38,356 nucleotides of DNA, taken from IMG/VR virus record IMGVR_UViG_3300032284_000365, positions 1 through 38,356 of that record, one strand, 5' to 3'. Every line of letters starts with the position of its first letter. Position 1 is the first letter of the stretch. A program made the position numbers and the translations under genes. Source of the DNA: a virus. The notes below the pieces were generated by a model, which was given only the letters and a program-made list of their open reading frames with translations, did no database searches and was not told where the DNA came from. Below are positions 28,242 through 36,347 of this stretch, in pieces.

Positions 28242-28268
28242 AAAAAAAGGGGAGCCGGTTGGCTCCCC
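28242..28268 (-). terminator. Terminator after gene 23 (works both ways)
   Basis: An 8-bp stem GGGGAGCC/GGCTCCCC with loop AACC is followed on the minus strand by TTTTTTT. The plus strand has AATTCTTTT after it, so it can also close the 27514-28230 unit. A second hairpin CCCTC/GAGGG lies at 28280-28293. Confidence 0.88.
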
Positions 28269-28299
28269 AATTCTTTTATCCCTCTATCGAGGGAGGTGA

Positions 28300-29586
28300 C
28301 TACATGAGGTTCTTGACTTGCACTTTTCTGTAGTACCCGTTTGATGTTGCGTTTAGAGCACCAGCAGAGCTTCCGAAGAACGGATTGCCAACTAGACCGT
28401 AACGGGTCTTGAAGCCAATCTTTGGCTGGAAGGTGTTGGGATCAACTGCACGGACCTGTAGTAGTGGTACATATGGGCAGAAGAACAGACCTGCGTCATA
28501 TGGGGACTTGCCCTTATAACCAACAACCATTAGATCGTTTGCGTTTGAAACGTAATACGGATCAACATAAACACGATAGCGGCCATTTAGAACACCGCAG
28601 AAGGTATCCTGGGCTTCGTCGACGTTTAGGTCGGTCGACATAGCAGGAGCATAATCGAGCTTACCCGCCATTGCTAGAGCAGAAGCAACGTCTGAAGAAA
28701 CAACTAGGAAGTTGCCCTTACCACGACGAGTATCCTTAGCAATGTAGTTTGCGTCGCGATCAGCAGCAAACATTAGACCCTTGAAGCGTTCTACTGACCA
28801 ACGTCCGTCGGAGTCGGTATCAAGATCGAAGATACCAGCATTGGTTGTGCCCTTTTGAGCACCGTTCTTTGCAACCGAGTAAATGGTACGGATGATTTCA
28901 CGGTTCATTTCGAACATGATTTCAGCAGAAAGAATATTGGAGAGTTCGCTTTCTGCGTCTAGACCGTGAACCGCCTTCAAGTCCTGCGCCATTTCGATGC
29001 TGTATTCAGACTTTAGAGCACGAGTCTTAGCTTCAACTGCAACCTTTTCGATTGTGAAGCCCATTTCAGCAGGTGTTAGAGTTTCACCAGTAGCAGTCGC
29101 TAGACCAGTACCAGTATTGAATCCAGTAGCACCAAAGATATCTGTACCGTAAGCATTACCAGTACCAGAATAAGCAGTATTCGCGTCGCCAGTGTTCAAC
29201 GATGGCGGAATGTATAGAGCTTCAGTTGAACTAAAGAGATCGTCGGTTGTAGCATAACGGCTCTTCATGGCGAAGATAAGACCGGTTGGCATGTTCATTG
29301 GTTGAACGCCGCAAACGTCATACGCCATTAGCTGAGGCATTGCACGACGAACTAGAGCAATTAGGATCGGATCGAAACCACCACCAGTTGCTGCAGTTCC
29401 CATACTTCCGTCAGCGTCGTTTGTCGAATACGGAGCGCTTTCGTTAAGTACTCTTGATTGACCAAGAACAGCCTGTTCCTGATTCTCTAGCAGCTGCGCG
29501 GTGACAGCTTTGCGATAGTTATCGGAAATAGCAGGAAGACCTTCGTGGTCTAGAACTGCCTTCCACTTGTTTAGTAATTGTGACAT
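28300..29586 (-). CDS. 23: gp23 major capsid protein
   Basis: The 428-residue protein is a T4 gp23-type capsid subunit. It has recognisable family segments: GGFDPILIALVRRAMPQLMA, then YDVCGVQPMNMPTGLIFAM, and later FVVSSDVASALAMAG. A candidate gp21 cleavage site lies in RVLNE/SAPY (after E49). A GATGFNTGTG segment sits in a glycine-rich region that contains the same GATGF motif as other virion proteins here. It forms the hexamers of the head after prohead maturation. T4 gp23 is longer (521 aa). A late promoter and AAGGAGAAAC precede it. Confidence 0.95.
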   Translation of the reverse strand: MSQLLNKWKAVLDHEGLPAISDNYRKAVTAQLLENQEQAVLGQSRVLNESAPYSTNDADGSMGTAATGGGFDPILIALVRRAMPQLMAYDVCGVQPMNMPTGLIFAMKSRYATTDDLFSSTEALYIPPSLNTGDANTAYSGTGNAYGTDIFGATGFNTGTGLATATGETLTPAEMGFTIEKVAVEAKTRALKSEYSIEMAQDLKAVHGLDAESELSNILSAEIMFEMNREIIRTIYSVAKNGAQKGTTNAGIFDLDTDSDGRWSVERFKGLMFAADRDANYIAKDTRRGKGNFLVVSSDVASALAMAGKLDYAPAMSTDLNVDEAQDTFCGVLNGRYRVYVDPYYVSNANDLMVVGYKGKSPYDAGLFFCPYVPLLQVRAVDPNTFQPKIGFKTRYGLVGNPFFGSSAGALNATSNGYYRKVQVKNLM

Positions 29587-29627
29587 TGTTACTTTGTTTC
29601 TCCTTAAAGAAAATTAATTCGTACTAT

Positions 29628-29635
29628 TATTTATA
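29628..29635 (-). promoter_or_regulatory. Late promoter of gene 23, TATAAATA
   Basis: Exact TATAAATA on the minus strand, 41 nt before the gp23 ATG. It is also just upstream of the strongest ribosome-binding site in the head cluster (AAGGAG). Confidence 0.8.
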
Positions 29636-29640
29636 AAAAA

Positions 29641-31032
29641 CTAAAACTTGAGATTCTTCGAAATAGCGTCAACATACTTGCTGATTCTATCGTTAGAAGG
29701 AACCCGTACTTCTTCTGATTCTTCTAACTTAGTATCGCCAGGTAGAACTTCCTTGGTAAAGGCTGTTTCCTTGATAGTTGTTAGCTTCTTCTCAAAAGAC
29801 TTTTCGTTTTCGAAAGTTACGCTCTCGACTAGCTTCTTGAACTTTTCTTGCTGGGTAGCAGTCAAGCCCTTTGCAGTTTCGTTGATTAGTGTTTCTTTCT
29901 TCTGCTTATTGAACTGTTCCAGTAGTGTTGCGTTCTTCTCGATCTGTTCGTTTAATGCGGTTTCAGCAGCAACGATCTTGTTTGTCATTTCGACAACCAT
30001 ATCAACTTCTGGTACATTCTTGAAGTTAAAACTGGTGTATAACGAATTCATCTTTGATAGGAAGTCTTCAGCAATCTGTACCTTGATGCCGTTTTCTAGA
30101 GCGAGCTTATTATCTTCTGCCCACTGTTCGGCAACATATGTTAGATACTTGTCTACACGTTCAGAGAACTGTTCTTCCATTTCAGCCTGGGCTTCCTTCT
30201 TCGCCATAGACTTCAGGTCAGCAGTTAGTCTGTTAGCTAGAGTAGGATCGTCTTGGACTGCCTTCATTGCATTGATGAAGAACTTTACGCCTTCAGATGC
30301 TGCTTTGTTACCAGTCAAATCGCGGAACACTTGCTTCATACTCATCGCAAGTTTAGATAGAGACTTAGAAGCAGCACGACCTACTTTAGCAGCATCAGGA
30401 TCAGCGAAATACTTTTGAATAGCATCTAGCTGCGCCGCCGCTTCGTCTTCGTTCACTTCTTCTTCTTCTTCTTGCATTGCTAGATTTGTTGCTGTAGCAT
30501 AAGCAACTTCCTTGGCACGATCGCCGTAACGCTTTTGAAGACCAGCCTTACCGCGCATGATTGCCTTGGCAATTTGATCGCGCTTCTTAATTTGTTCAGG
30601 AGATAGATGAGATTCCTCGTCTACTTCCTTCTCGCCGTCTTCTTCTTCAGCTTCTTCTACTTCCTTGTCGTCTTCGTCGGAGTCAGCAGATTCTTCTACT
30701 TCGTCTTCGGCAGAGTCTTCGTCTTCTTTATCTTCAGCTTCTTCTACCGGCTCTTCTTCGTCTTCTTCGTCTTCAGACTTTTCTTCTTCTACTTCGTCTT
30801 CAGCTTTGTCTTCAGCTTTGTCTTCGGCGGAGTCTTCGTCTTCGGCTTCTTCGACGTTCTTCTTTTCTTCTTCGTCGTCGTCCTCGTCGTCCTCTTCCTT
30901 TTCTTCTTCTAGACGCTCTTGAACCTTCTTGTTGACTACATCGTTGAGAATACCAGAGATCTTGTTCTTCATTTCTGGTTTGATGTCTGCGCCTTCAAAG
31001 ATAGATTCGAAAGCTAATTTATTTTTGGCCAT
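29641..31032 (-). CDS. 22: gp22 prohead scaffold core protein
   Basis: The 463-residue protein sits between genes 21 and 23 as in T4. Residues 1-35 (MAKNKLAFESIFE, with I-F-E as a cleavage site) start it. Residues about 43-145 are an almost continuous Asp/Glu tract (for example DEDSAEDKAEDKAEDEVEEE) and the rest is a long helical scaffold domain. T4 gp22 is 269 aa; the acidic tract accounts for most of the difference. It builds the prohead core and is degraded by gp21 during maturation. Confidence 0.88.
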   Translation of the reverse strand: MAKNKLAFESIFEGADIKPEMKNKISGILNDVVNKKVQERLEEEKEEDDEDDDEEEKKNVEEAEDEDSAEDKAEDKAEDEVEEEKSEDEEDEEEPVEEAEDKEDEDSAEDEVEESADSDEDDKEVEEAEEEDGEKEVDEESHLSPEQIKKRDQIAKAIMRGKAGLQKRYGDRAKEVAYATATNLAMQEEEEEVNEDEAAAQLDAIQKYFADPDAAKVGRAASKSLSKLAMSMKQVFRDLTGNKAASEGVKFFINAMKAVQDDPTLANRLTADLKSMAKKEAQAEMEEQFSERVDKYLTYVAEQWAEDNKLALENGIKVQIAEDFLSKMNSLYTSFNFKNVPEVDMVVEMTNKIVAAETALNEQIEKNATLLEQFNKQKKETLINETAKGLTATQQEKFKKLVESVTFENEKSFEKKLTTIKETAFTKEVLPGDTKLEESEEVRVPSNDRISKYVDAISKNLKF

Positions 31033-31061
31033 CTTGAGATATCTCCTGTGTTTCGTAAAAT

Positions 31062-31069
31062 TATTTATA
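31062..31069 (-). promoter_or_regulatory. Late promoter of gene 22, TATAAATA
   Basis: Exact TATAAATA on the minus strand, 29 nt before the gp22 ATG; AGGAGATATC supplies the ribosome-binding site. Confidence 0.78.
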
Positions 31070-31073
31070 TAAA

Positions 31074-31727
31074 TTAAAGTTTCGACAGAAAATCTTTGAA
31101 GGCACGAATACGCTCTTCATTAAGATCTTTCTTTGGTGTTCTTAGCAACTTCTTCTTACTCTCGGCTAATTGTTTTTCGATCAAAATGCCGTTGTTCCAA
31201 ACCCATTCTTTCTCTTCCATCATGGCTGATACGAATGCGTCTGGAGCAGAAGGATCAGCAACGATATCAGCAGCAGTCATTAGTCTGAAGTCATCTTGTA
31301 CAATATTGACCATACCTTCAGTCTTAAGAGAACCAACACCACGAGAAGAAACTCCTAGCTGCGCACCAGCATCAATCAACGATTTAACGATCTTACCGTT
31401 GGGGGTGCTAAGGATTTCTGCCTTACCAATATAGTTAGTACCATCTCTCTTCAGAGAACGGATCATATGAGAGACACGTTCTAATTGAATTGTTGGGCTA
31501 TCCGGGTGACCGAGTTCTCCGTATGCTCTATTCTTCTGAATGTGCTCTTGAGCATAACGCTCAATTTCGCTCTCTAGAACATGCATAGGATACTTACGGC
31601 CATTGCGATTTTCTTTATCGCCTTGAATGAAGATACCTTCGATGTAGTATTTCTTAGCCGAGGGGTCTGTGCCTTCAGCTAAGATTTGTACATTGACTGC
31701 TTCGTTGACTTCTTTTAAGAGTTTCAT
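31074..31727 (-). CDS. 21: gp21 prohead core protease
   Basis: The 217-residue protein has the gp21 serine-protease motifs: the catalytic His in RAYGELGHPDSP (about residues 69-80) and the Ser in LGVSSRGVGSL. Gp21 cleaves at (L/I)-x-E in gp23, gp22 and internal proteins. Its own N-terminus MKLLKEVNEAV contains a V-N-E site. T4 gp21 is 212 aa. Located between gene 22 and a small structural protein, as in T4-like phages. Confidence 0.92.
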   Translation of the reverse strand: MKLLKEVNEAVNVQILAEGTDPSAKKYYIEGIFIQGDKENRNGRKYPMHVLESEIERYAQEHIQKNRAYGELGHPDSPTIQLERVSHMIRSLKRDGTNYIGKAEILSTPNGKIVKSLIDAGAQLGVSSRGVGSLKTEGMVNIVQDDFRLMTAADIVADPSAPDAFVSAMMEEKEWVWNNGILIEKQLAESKKKLLRTPKKDLNEERIRAFKDFLSKL

Positions 31728-31735
31728 TTTTACCC

Positions 31736-32200
31736 TTAGTCTAAGCTATGTGTTTGAGTATAAGTTGATGGGCTCTTTACAATTGTCATCAGAATTGTCC
31801 AGGCGTTTGTTCCTGCATAGTTCATAATAACGTCTCCTGTACCAGCAACAAACCCTGTTGCGCCTGCTACAGTATATGTGCTACTATTATAGATTGTAGA
31901 AGATGCGTTTACTGGAGCGAAGAAGTCTCTCTTTAACATCATCTCGCCAGTACCGTTCAGAGCAATGAAGCCAGTAGCGCCCTGCCAATTAAGAATGGCG
32001 GGTTTATCTACATTGAAAGACCAATTAAGAGACTCGACTTGAACGGTATAACTGGACAAGAATCCAGTAGCACCGCCGACTGTATTCGCTCCTTTGAGTA
32101 GAGCACTGTTGACAATCTTAGTGTTTGATTCCGCGCCAGTACCAGTAATTAATAGCACCGATCTGTTTTGATCTTCTCTTAGTATTTGAATTGTTGCCAT
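31736..32200 (-). CDS. Virion-type protein with GATGF repeats
   Basis: A 154-residue protein, beta-rich, that contains GATGF three times (GGATGFLSS, QGATGFIAL, AGATGFVAG) at roughly even spacing. The sequence is Ser/Thr/Gly/Asn-rich like a head-decoration or fibre domain, with no hydrophobic segments. It lies between gene 21 and the gp20-side small core gene. Function not assigned; a head decoration or connector role is possible. Confidence 0.75.
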   Translation of the reverse strand: MATIQILREDQNRSVLLITGTGAESNTKIVNSALLKGANTVGGATGFLSSYTVQVESLNWSFNVDKPAILNWQGATGFIALNGTGEMMLKRDFFAPVNASSTIYNSSTYTVAGATGFVAGTGDVIMNYAGTNAWTILMTIVKSPSTYTQTHSLD

Positions 32201-32209
32201 TTTATTTCC

Positions 32210-32362
32210 TTAATACTGTTTTGAAATTTCCTTCTTCTTAAGATCGATAATCTCTTTGATCTTGGACGCCATTATCTTATTGACGGCGGGTCCTATCTCA
32301 GACGGTTTATTGTCAATCGTGTTAGTAATAATGTGGTTCAATAATTGGGTTTTATTATTCAT
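32210..32362 (-). CDS. Small prohead core-like protein
   Basis: A 50-residue protein from the ATG at 32362 (a longer frame lacks a good ribosome-binding site). TTGGAGTATACT fits. The C-terminus NKIMASKIKEIIDLKKKEIS recalls the small core proteins near gp20 in T4-like phages, which end with K-I-xx-L-xx-(R/K)-xEI. It is likely a scaffold component. Similarity is weak, so the function stays tentative. Confidence 0.55.
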   Translation of the reverse strand: MNNKTQLLNHIITNTIDNKPSEIGPAVNKIMASKIKEIIDLKKKEISKQY

Positions 32363-32378
32363 AGTATACTCCAATAAC

Positions 32379-33905
32379 CTATTTAGGTTCTTCAGGGGCA
32401 GGAGTCTCTTCAGGAGCAGGAGTTTCCACACTACCTTGTTCTCCTGTTTCAGTACTAGACTTTTCTTCTGCGTCCTCGATGCCTGTATCTACGTCGATCT
32501 TATCAATATCGTCTTCTGTTTGCTTTAGGATATTCTTCTTAATGTACTCAGCAGAATAGTAATCTTCTCCCAAAGCAATAGCAGCAGAAGCTACTTCCAT
32601 TCTTCTCAGTAGAATCTCAGAATCATTGAATTCAAGGAAGTGGGAATCCTTCTTGAAGTCATATACAATATTCATATCCATCTCATTATCCCACTCTTCA
32701 GGAGTAACAACTCTCTTTAGAATAAGTTGCTTTCTCAGTAGATCGTGGAATAGATAAGAGAAACGGTTTCTTAGTCTCTGAACAAACTTGAAGAACTTAA
32801 CTTCTTCACGATTGATTTCCGTTGCTCTACCTGACGCAAACGTAGAATTATCTTCTAGTCTGCCGACAGGAACATTTAAACATCTATAGAGCTTACGTTG
32901 GAAATACTTGATGTCGTCTAATTCTCCGAGGTTCTGTCCGCCGGGAAGTGTGGTGATTTCAGTTCCTTTGCCACCTTCCCTACGGGGAATCCAGAAGTCG
33001 TCCTGCATAGACAGGGTCTTCTTGTCGTCTCTGATTTCACCTGTCTCGGAATCGTATACAACCTTGTTACGATACTTACCAATGATTTCGTTTAGATACT
33101 GTTCGGCTTTAACTTTGGGGAGATTACCTACATCAACATAGAATATTCTACGTTCAGGTGCTCTTGCAATTCTATAGATAACAGTAGCATCCTCTAACAT
33201 TCTTAGCTGATTTAAAGGCTTAATTGCTTTGTGAAGATACGATAGCACTACGATATTGTTCTTATCGTCAACTAGACCAGACGTGATTGTAGCGATTGAA
33301 TCGTTGGGGATCTTTACTTGCTGGCGATCTGTATAGATATAGAACTCTTGTACATTGTCGATGACTTCAACACCGCGTTCATTCTTTTTGCGGTTTACTT
33401 CTTTGACCTTCTTTAGTTTTCGTGGATCCATATACGAAAGCTGTTGAATACCAGATTCAGGATGATTGGTATCGATAGTAATATAATAGTTTAGTCTTCC
33501 GTCTACATACCATCTTTTGAAGATTTCGAAAGCATTATTCTTGAAGTTCAACAAAGCAAGAACGTTGTCGAATTCTTCTCGAATCATCTCTTTGATTTCG
33601 TCTGAATACTTCAGTTGATCTAAGTTTACTTCGACTGGTACGTCGTTATCATCAATAGCAATAGCTTCGTTTATGATCTCGTCGATAGCAGATTCTACTT
33701 CCGGTTGCATTGATACTTCACGATACTTATTGATCATGAGGTTCTCGTTGGTGGAAGAGAACTCTAGATTATAATGTGTGCCAAAATAACCACCCGAAGA
33801 AATAATCGACCCCTCGGTATCTACAGGAGGGACAATGTTATTTAATTTGGGTTGTTCTTCTGGTTCTTTCTTCGTGATTTTAAAACCGAAAAAGTCGAAG
33901 GCCAT
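32379..33905 (-). CDS. 20: gp20 portal vertex protein
   Basis: The 508-residue protein is the portal subunit of T4-like heads (T4 gp20 524 aa). Signature segments include YREVSMQPEVESAIDEIINEA, a WYVDGRLNYYITID strand, YRIARAPERRIFYVDVGNLP and FASGRATEINREEVKFFKFV. The 12-fold portal is the DNA gate and neck attachment site. The C-terminal tail is Pro/Glu-rich (APEETPAPEEPK). An AATAAATA late-promoter variant precedes it. Confidence 0.93.
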   Translation of the reverse strand: MAFDFFGFKITKKEPEEQPKLNNIVPPVDTEGSIISSGGYFGTHYNLEFSSTNENLMINKYREVSMQPEVESAIDEIINEAIAIDDNDVPVEVNLDQLKYSDEIKEMIREEFDNVLALLNFKNNAFEIFKRWYVDGRLNYYITIDTNHPESGIQQLSYMDPRKLKKVKEVNRKKNERGVEVIDNVQEFYIYTDRQQVKIPNDSIATITSGLVDDKNNIVVLSYLHKAIKPLNQLRMLEDATVIYRIARAPERRIFYVDVGNLPKVKAEQYLNEIIGKYRNKVVYDSETGEIRDDKKTLSMQDDFWIPRREGGKGTEITTLPGGQNLGELDDIKYFQRKLYRCLNVPVGRLEDNSTFASGRATEINREEVKFFKFVQRLRNRFSYLFHDLLRKQLILKRVVTPEEWDNEMDMNIVYDFKKDSHFLEFNDSEILLRRMEVASAAIALGEDYYSAEYIKKNILKQTEDDIDKIDVDTGIEDAEEKSSTETGEQGSVETPAPEETPAPEEPK

Positions 33906-33956
33906 TTATTGATTACTCTCTTTCATCATATAGAAGGGGGAATTTCTTCCCCCTCT

Positions 33957-33964
33957 TATTTATT
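33957..33964 (-). promoter_or_regulatory. Late promoter variant of gene 20, AATAAATA
   Basis: AATAAATA on the minus strand overlaps the stop codon of gene 19, 52 nt before the gp20 ATG. Confidence 0.6.
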
Positions 33965-34487
33965 ACGCCAAGTCTGTTGTGTTAACTGATTCCCACCACT
34001 GATACTGTAGTGTTACTGTGTATTCTTCTAGAGTATCATTAGAGTCCCACGATACATCAATCGGCGCCAGATCGGAAGGAAACATCCCGATGAAGTTGTA
34101 TGTCTTTGCGACGCCGCCGTCTTTTGTATATTGCTTGACTACAGCATTAGCAGTATACGCAGGGTTGGTTCTGATGTTGCCGTTGTGTTCGTTGATGCCG
34201 CTCATCCATTTTTCGAATGCGTTTCTTGTAATAAACGATTCGTCGTTAATTACAGTTACGGTCCATTCGGCGAATGTCTGATCGCCGGCAATCTTTAGCT
34301 TACGACCGAAGTAAGGTACTTCGATTACACCAAAAGTTTTACCAGGCAATTGAGCAGCGCGGCAGGTAAACACGAAGTTTCTATCGCTTGCGCCGCCGTT
34401 AGGGAAGTTGATTTGAGCATCGAATAATGTAGGTCTTGCGCCTTCACCAGCTAGATTAGCTTTAAAATCGTTAATTCTAAATGCCAT
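33963..34487 (-). CDS. 19: gp19 tail tube protein
   Basis: The 174-residue protein matches the T4 tail tube subunit (163 aa): GGASDRNFVFTCRAAQLPGK, a VIEVPYFGRKLKIAGDQTFA strand and a closing LEEYTVTLQYQWWES. It stacks in hexamers to form the DNA channel of the tail. Placed between genes 18 and 20 as in T4. Confidence 0.93.
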   Translation of the reverse strand: MAFRINDFKANLAGEGARPTLFDAQINFPNGGASDRNFVFTCRAAQLPGKTFGVIEVPYFGRKLKIAGDQTFAEWTVTVINDESFITRNAFEKWMSGINEHNGNIRTNPAYTANAVVKQYTKDGGVAKTYNFIGMFPSDLAPIDVSWDSNDTLEEYTVTLQYQWWESVNTTDLA

Positions 34488-34515
34488 TTGAATTTTCCTC
34501 TTTATTCTCTTTTAT

Positions 34516-34523
34516 TATTTATT
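34516..34523 (-). promoter_or_regulatory. Late promoter variant of gene 19, AATAAATA
   Basis: AATAAATA on the minus strand, 28 nt before the gp19 ATG, within TATAATAAATAAT. Confidence 0.6.
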
Positions 34524-34551
34524 ATAGAGGGAAGGGGACTGGCCCCTTCCT

Positions 34552-36276
34552 TTAGAACTTGCCAACAATTTCAGAGAACTCAACACCAGTACGAACAGCG
34601 ACGAAGTTGAGTTGAATGTAATTGATTGATCTCGCTGGCTTAATGTAGATATCTCCAACGAAAGAGTTCGTATCAATAACCTGAGGTGTATTGTTTGTTT
34701 CGTCGCAAACAACCTTGAAGTCATAGATACCACGTCTACCCTTTACGTCACGGAGATAAGGTTCTACTAGACCAACGAATTGTGCACGAGTAAACTCGTC
34801 GTTCAGTTCGAATAGAGAATACTTAGCTGCGGTTGCAATTGCCTTCTCAAGAACAATGAATAGTCTGCGTACATTGATTCTATCGAAAGAAGATGGTTTT
34901 GCTAGAGCTGTCTTATCACCATACAGAAGCGTTCCAAGACCCGCTTGCGATACGATTGGATTCACGCCGGAGACGTAGATAGTATCGCGTTCAGCCCTTG
35001 ATGGATTCCACGCCAGCTTAACAACGTTCTTGATAATACCACGGTTATAACCAGCAGGCGAGAACCAAGGATCGTTTGTCTGATCAGTTCTTGCGCAGAG
35101 GCCAGCTACGTCGCCGTTACAAGGAATCCAACGATATGCGTCGTTGTACTTATCGTATTGATACTTCCAGTTAGAGTCGGCTACAGCATAAGAAGAATTG
35201 ACGTTTACTGTTGTACCAACATATGTTACAATCTTAGTGGCTTCTGTTCCGACAGAATCTACAACATCTGATTTCTGTGGTGAGAAGAACACCATACAAT
35301 CTTTCTTGATTTCAGCAATGTTAGAGACTAGGGACTTAACTACTGTTGAACTAGCAGCACCTGAGATTAGTAGATTCACATCTACTGTTTCTGGAAGGAA
35401 TGTGGTATATCCTCTACCCGAAGTTCCAATCAACAGACTGTCGGCTGGAACGTTGTCGCTTTGACCTAGAGCGAAAGATTCACCAATTGGGCCGGTTGCT
35501 CCCTTGAATCCTGTCGAACCAGGTAGAGCAGATCCCCACGCAGTACCAAGTGAAGTAACTCCAGTAGTATGATTACCCCACCAAATATAGTTGGATTTGT
35601 TGTTGATTACTGTCTTGTAATAGTTGCTTTCTCCTGTATCTGTCTTGGCATCTGACGCCTTTGATAGATAAGAATATTTTTCTAGAACGGTATTTGGTGT
35701 TCCAGTAAACAATCCATCTTCGTCATATACAACAACGTGAACTTCGTCGTTGGCGTAGGAATTTGTTTGCTTGGCCCAGGTCGATGTGCTAGGAGCAAAC
35801 CCAGTAGCTCCAATTACATTTCTGACCGATTCTGCGGTTTGATTCCAGTTGCCGCTATCGATGATATATGCCTTTATAGAATTTCCTAACGCACCAGGAT
35901 ATTTTGCAATCCAGGTTGTATTTGTTCCGTTGCTTCCGTTTTCTCTATTAGAAACATAATCTGTCTGATTCTTTACTAGGAACGCAGTTGCTCCCGTTGT
36001 TGCATTGAATCCAGACGCGCCAACAACACGTACTGCCTTTAGATTGTTGCTATACGATAGGAAGTTTGCAGCAGAAAAGAAGTTGTTTGCTGTGTCGTTA
36101 TCTGGTTTACCGAATGTGTTTACGAGTTCTACCTCGTTTGCTAAGATGCGAATTTCGTCTACGGGACCCCATGTAAATGCTCCAGCAATTCCGCCGATCG
36201 ATGTCGACACTGCTGGAACTACAGTAGTTAGGTCAATTTCGCTTACGTTTACTCCAGGACTAATTTGAAAAGCCAT
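34552..36276 (-). CDS. 18: gp18 contractile tail sheath protein
   Basis: The 574-residue protein has the sheath N-terminus SPGVNVSEIDLTTVVPAVST and GGIAGAFTWGPVDE, and a C-terminal domain with RINVRRLFIVLEKAIATA, WNPSRAERD-type segments and FVGLVEPYLRDVKGRRGI. This is the T4 gp18 layout (T4 659 aa). The central domain contains GSTGFKGATGPIGES, a short collagen-like Gly-X-Y run, and two other GATGF/GASGF motifs, unlike typical sheaths. It forms the contractile sheath around the tail tube. Confidence 0.93.
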   Translation of the reverse strand: MAFQISPGVNVSEIDLTTVVPAVSTSIGGIAGAFTWGPVDEIRILANEVELVNTFGKPDNDTANNFFSAANFLSYSNNLKAVRVVGASGFNATTGATAFLVKNQTDYVSNRENGSNGTNTTWIAKYPGALGNSIKAYIIDSGNWNQTAESVRNVIGATGFAPSTSTWAKQTNSYANDEVHVVVYDEDGLFTGTPNTVLEKYSYLSKASDAKTDTGESNYYKTVINNKSNYIWWGNHTTGVTSLGTAWGSALPGSTGFKGATGPIGESFALGQSDNVPADSLLIGTSGRGYTTFLPETVDVNLLISGAASSTVVKSLVSNIAEIKKDCMVFFSPQKSDVVDSVGTEATKIVTYVGTTVNVNSSYAVADSNWKYQYDKYNDAYRWIPCNGDVAGLCARTDQTNDPWFSPAGYNRGIIKNVVKLAWNPSRAERDTIYVSGVNPIVSQAGLGTLLYGDKTALAKPSSFDRINVRRLFIVLEKAIATAAKYSLFELNDEFTRAQFVGLVEPYLRDVKGRRGIYDFKVVCDETNNTPQVIDTNSFVGDIYIKPARSINYIQLNFVAVRTGVEFSEIVGKF

Positions 36277-36326
36277 GTGTTATCTCCTTGAAAATATAAT
36301 GATACAGAGGTTAATATATTCTTATC

Positions 36327-36334
36327 TATTTATA
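36327..36334 (-). promoter_or_regulatory. Late promoter of gene 18, TATAAATA
   Basis: Exact TATAAATA on the minus strand, 50 nt before the gp18 ATG, following the end of gene 17. Confidence 0.78.
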
Positions 36335-36347
36335 AAAAGCCAGTTTT

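Noticed and set aside
30607-30912. Long Phe/Val-rich plus-strand frame
   Set aside because: It is the antisense of the acidic codons (GAA, GAC) of gene 22, a composition effect.
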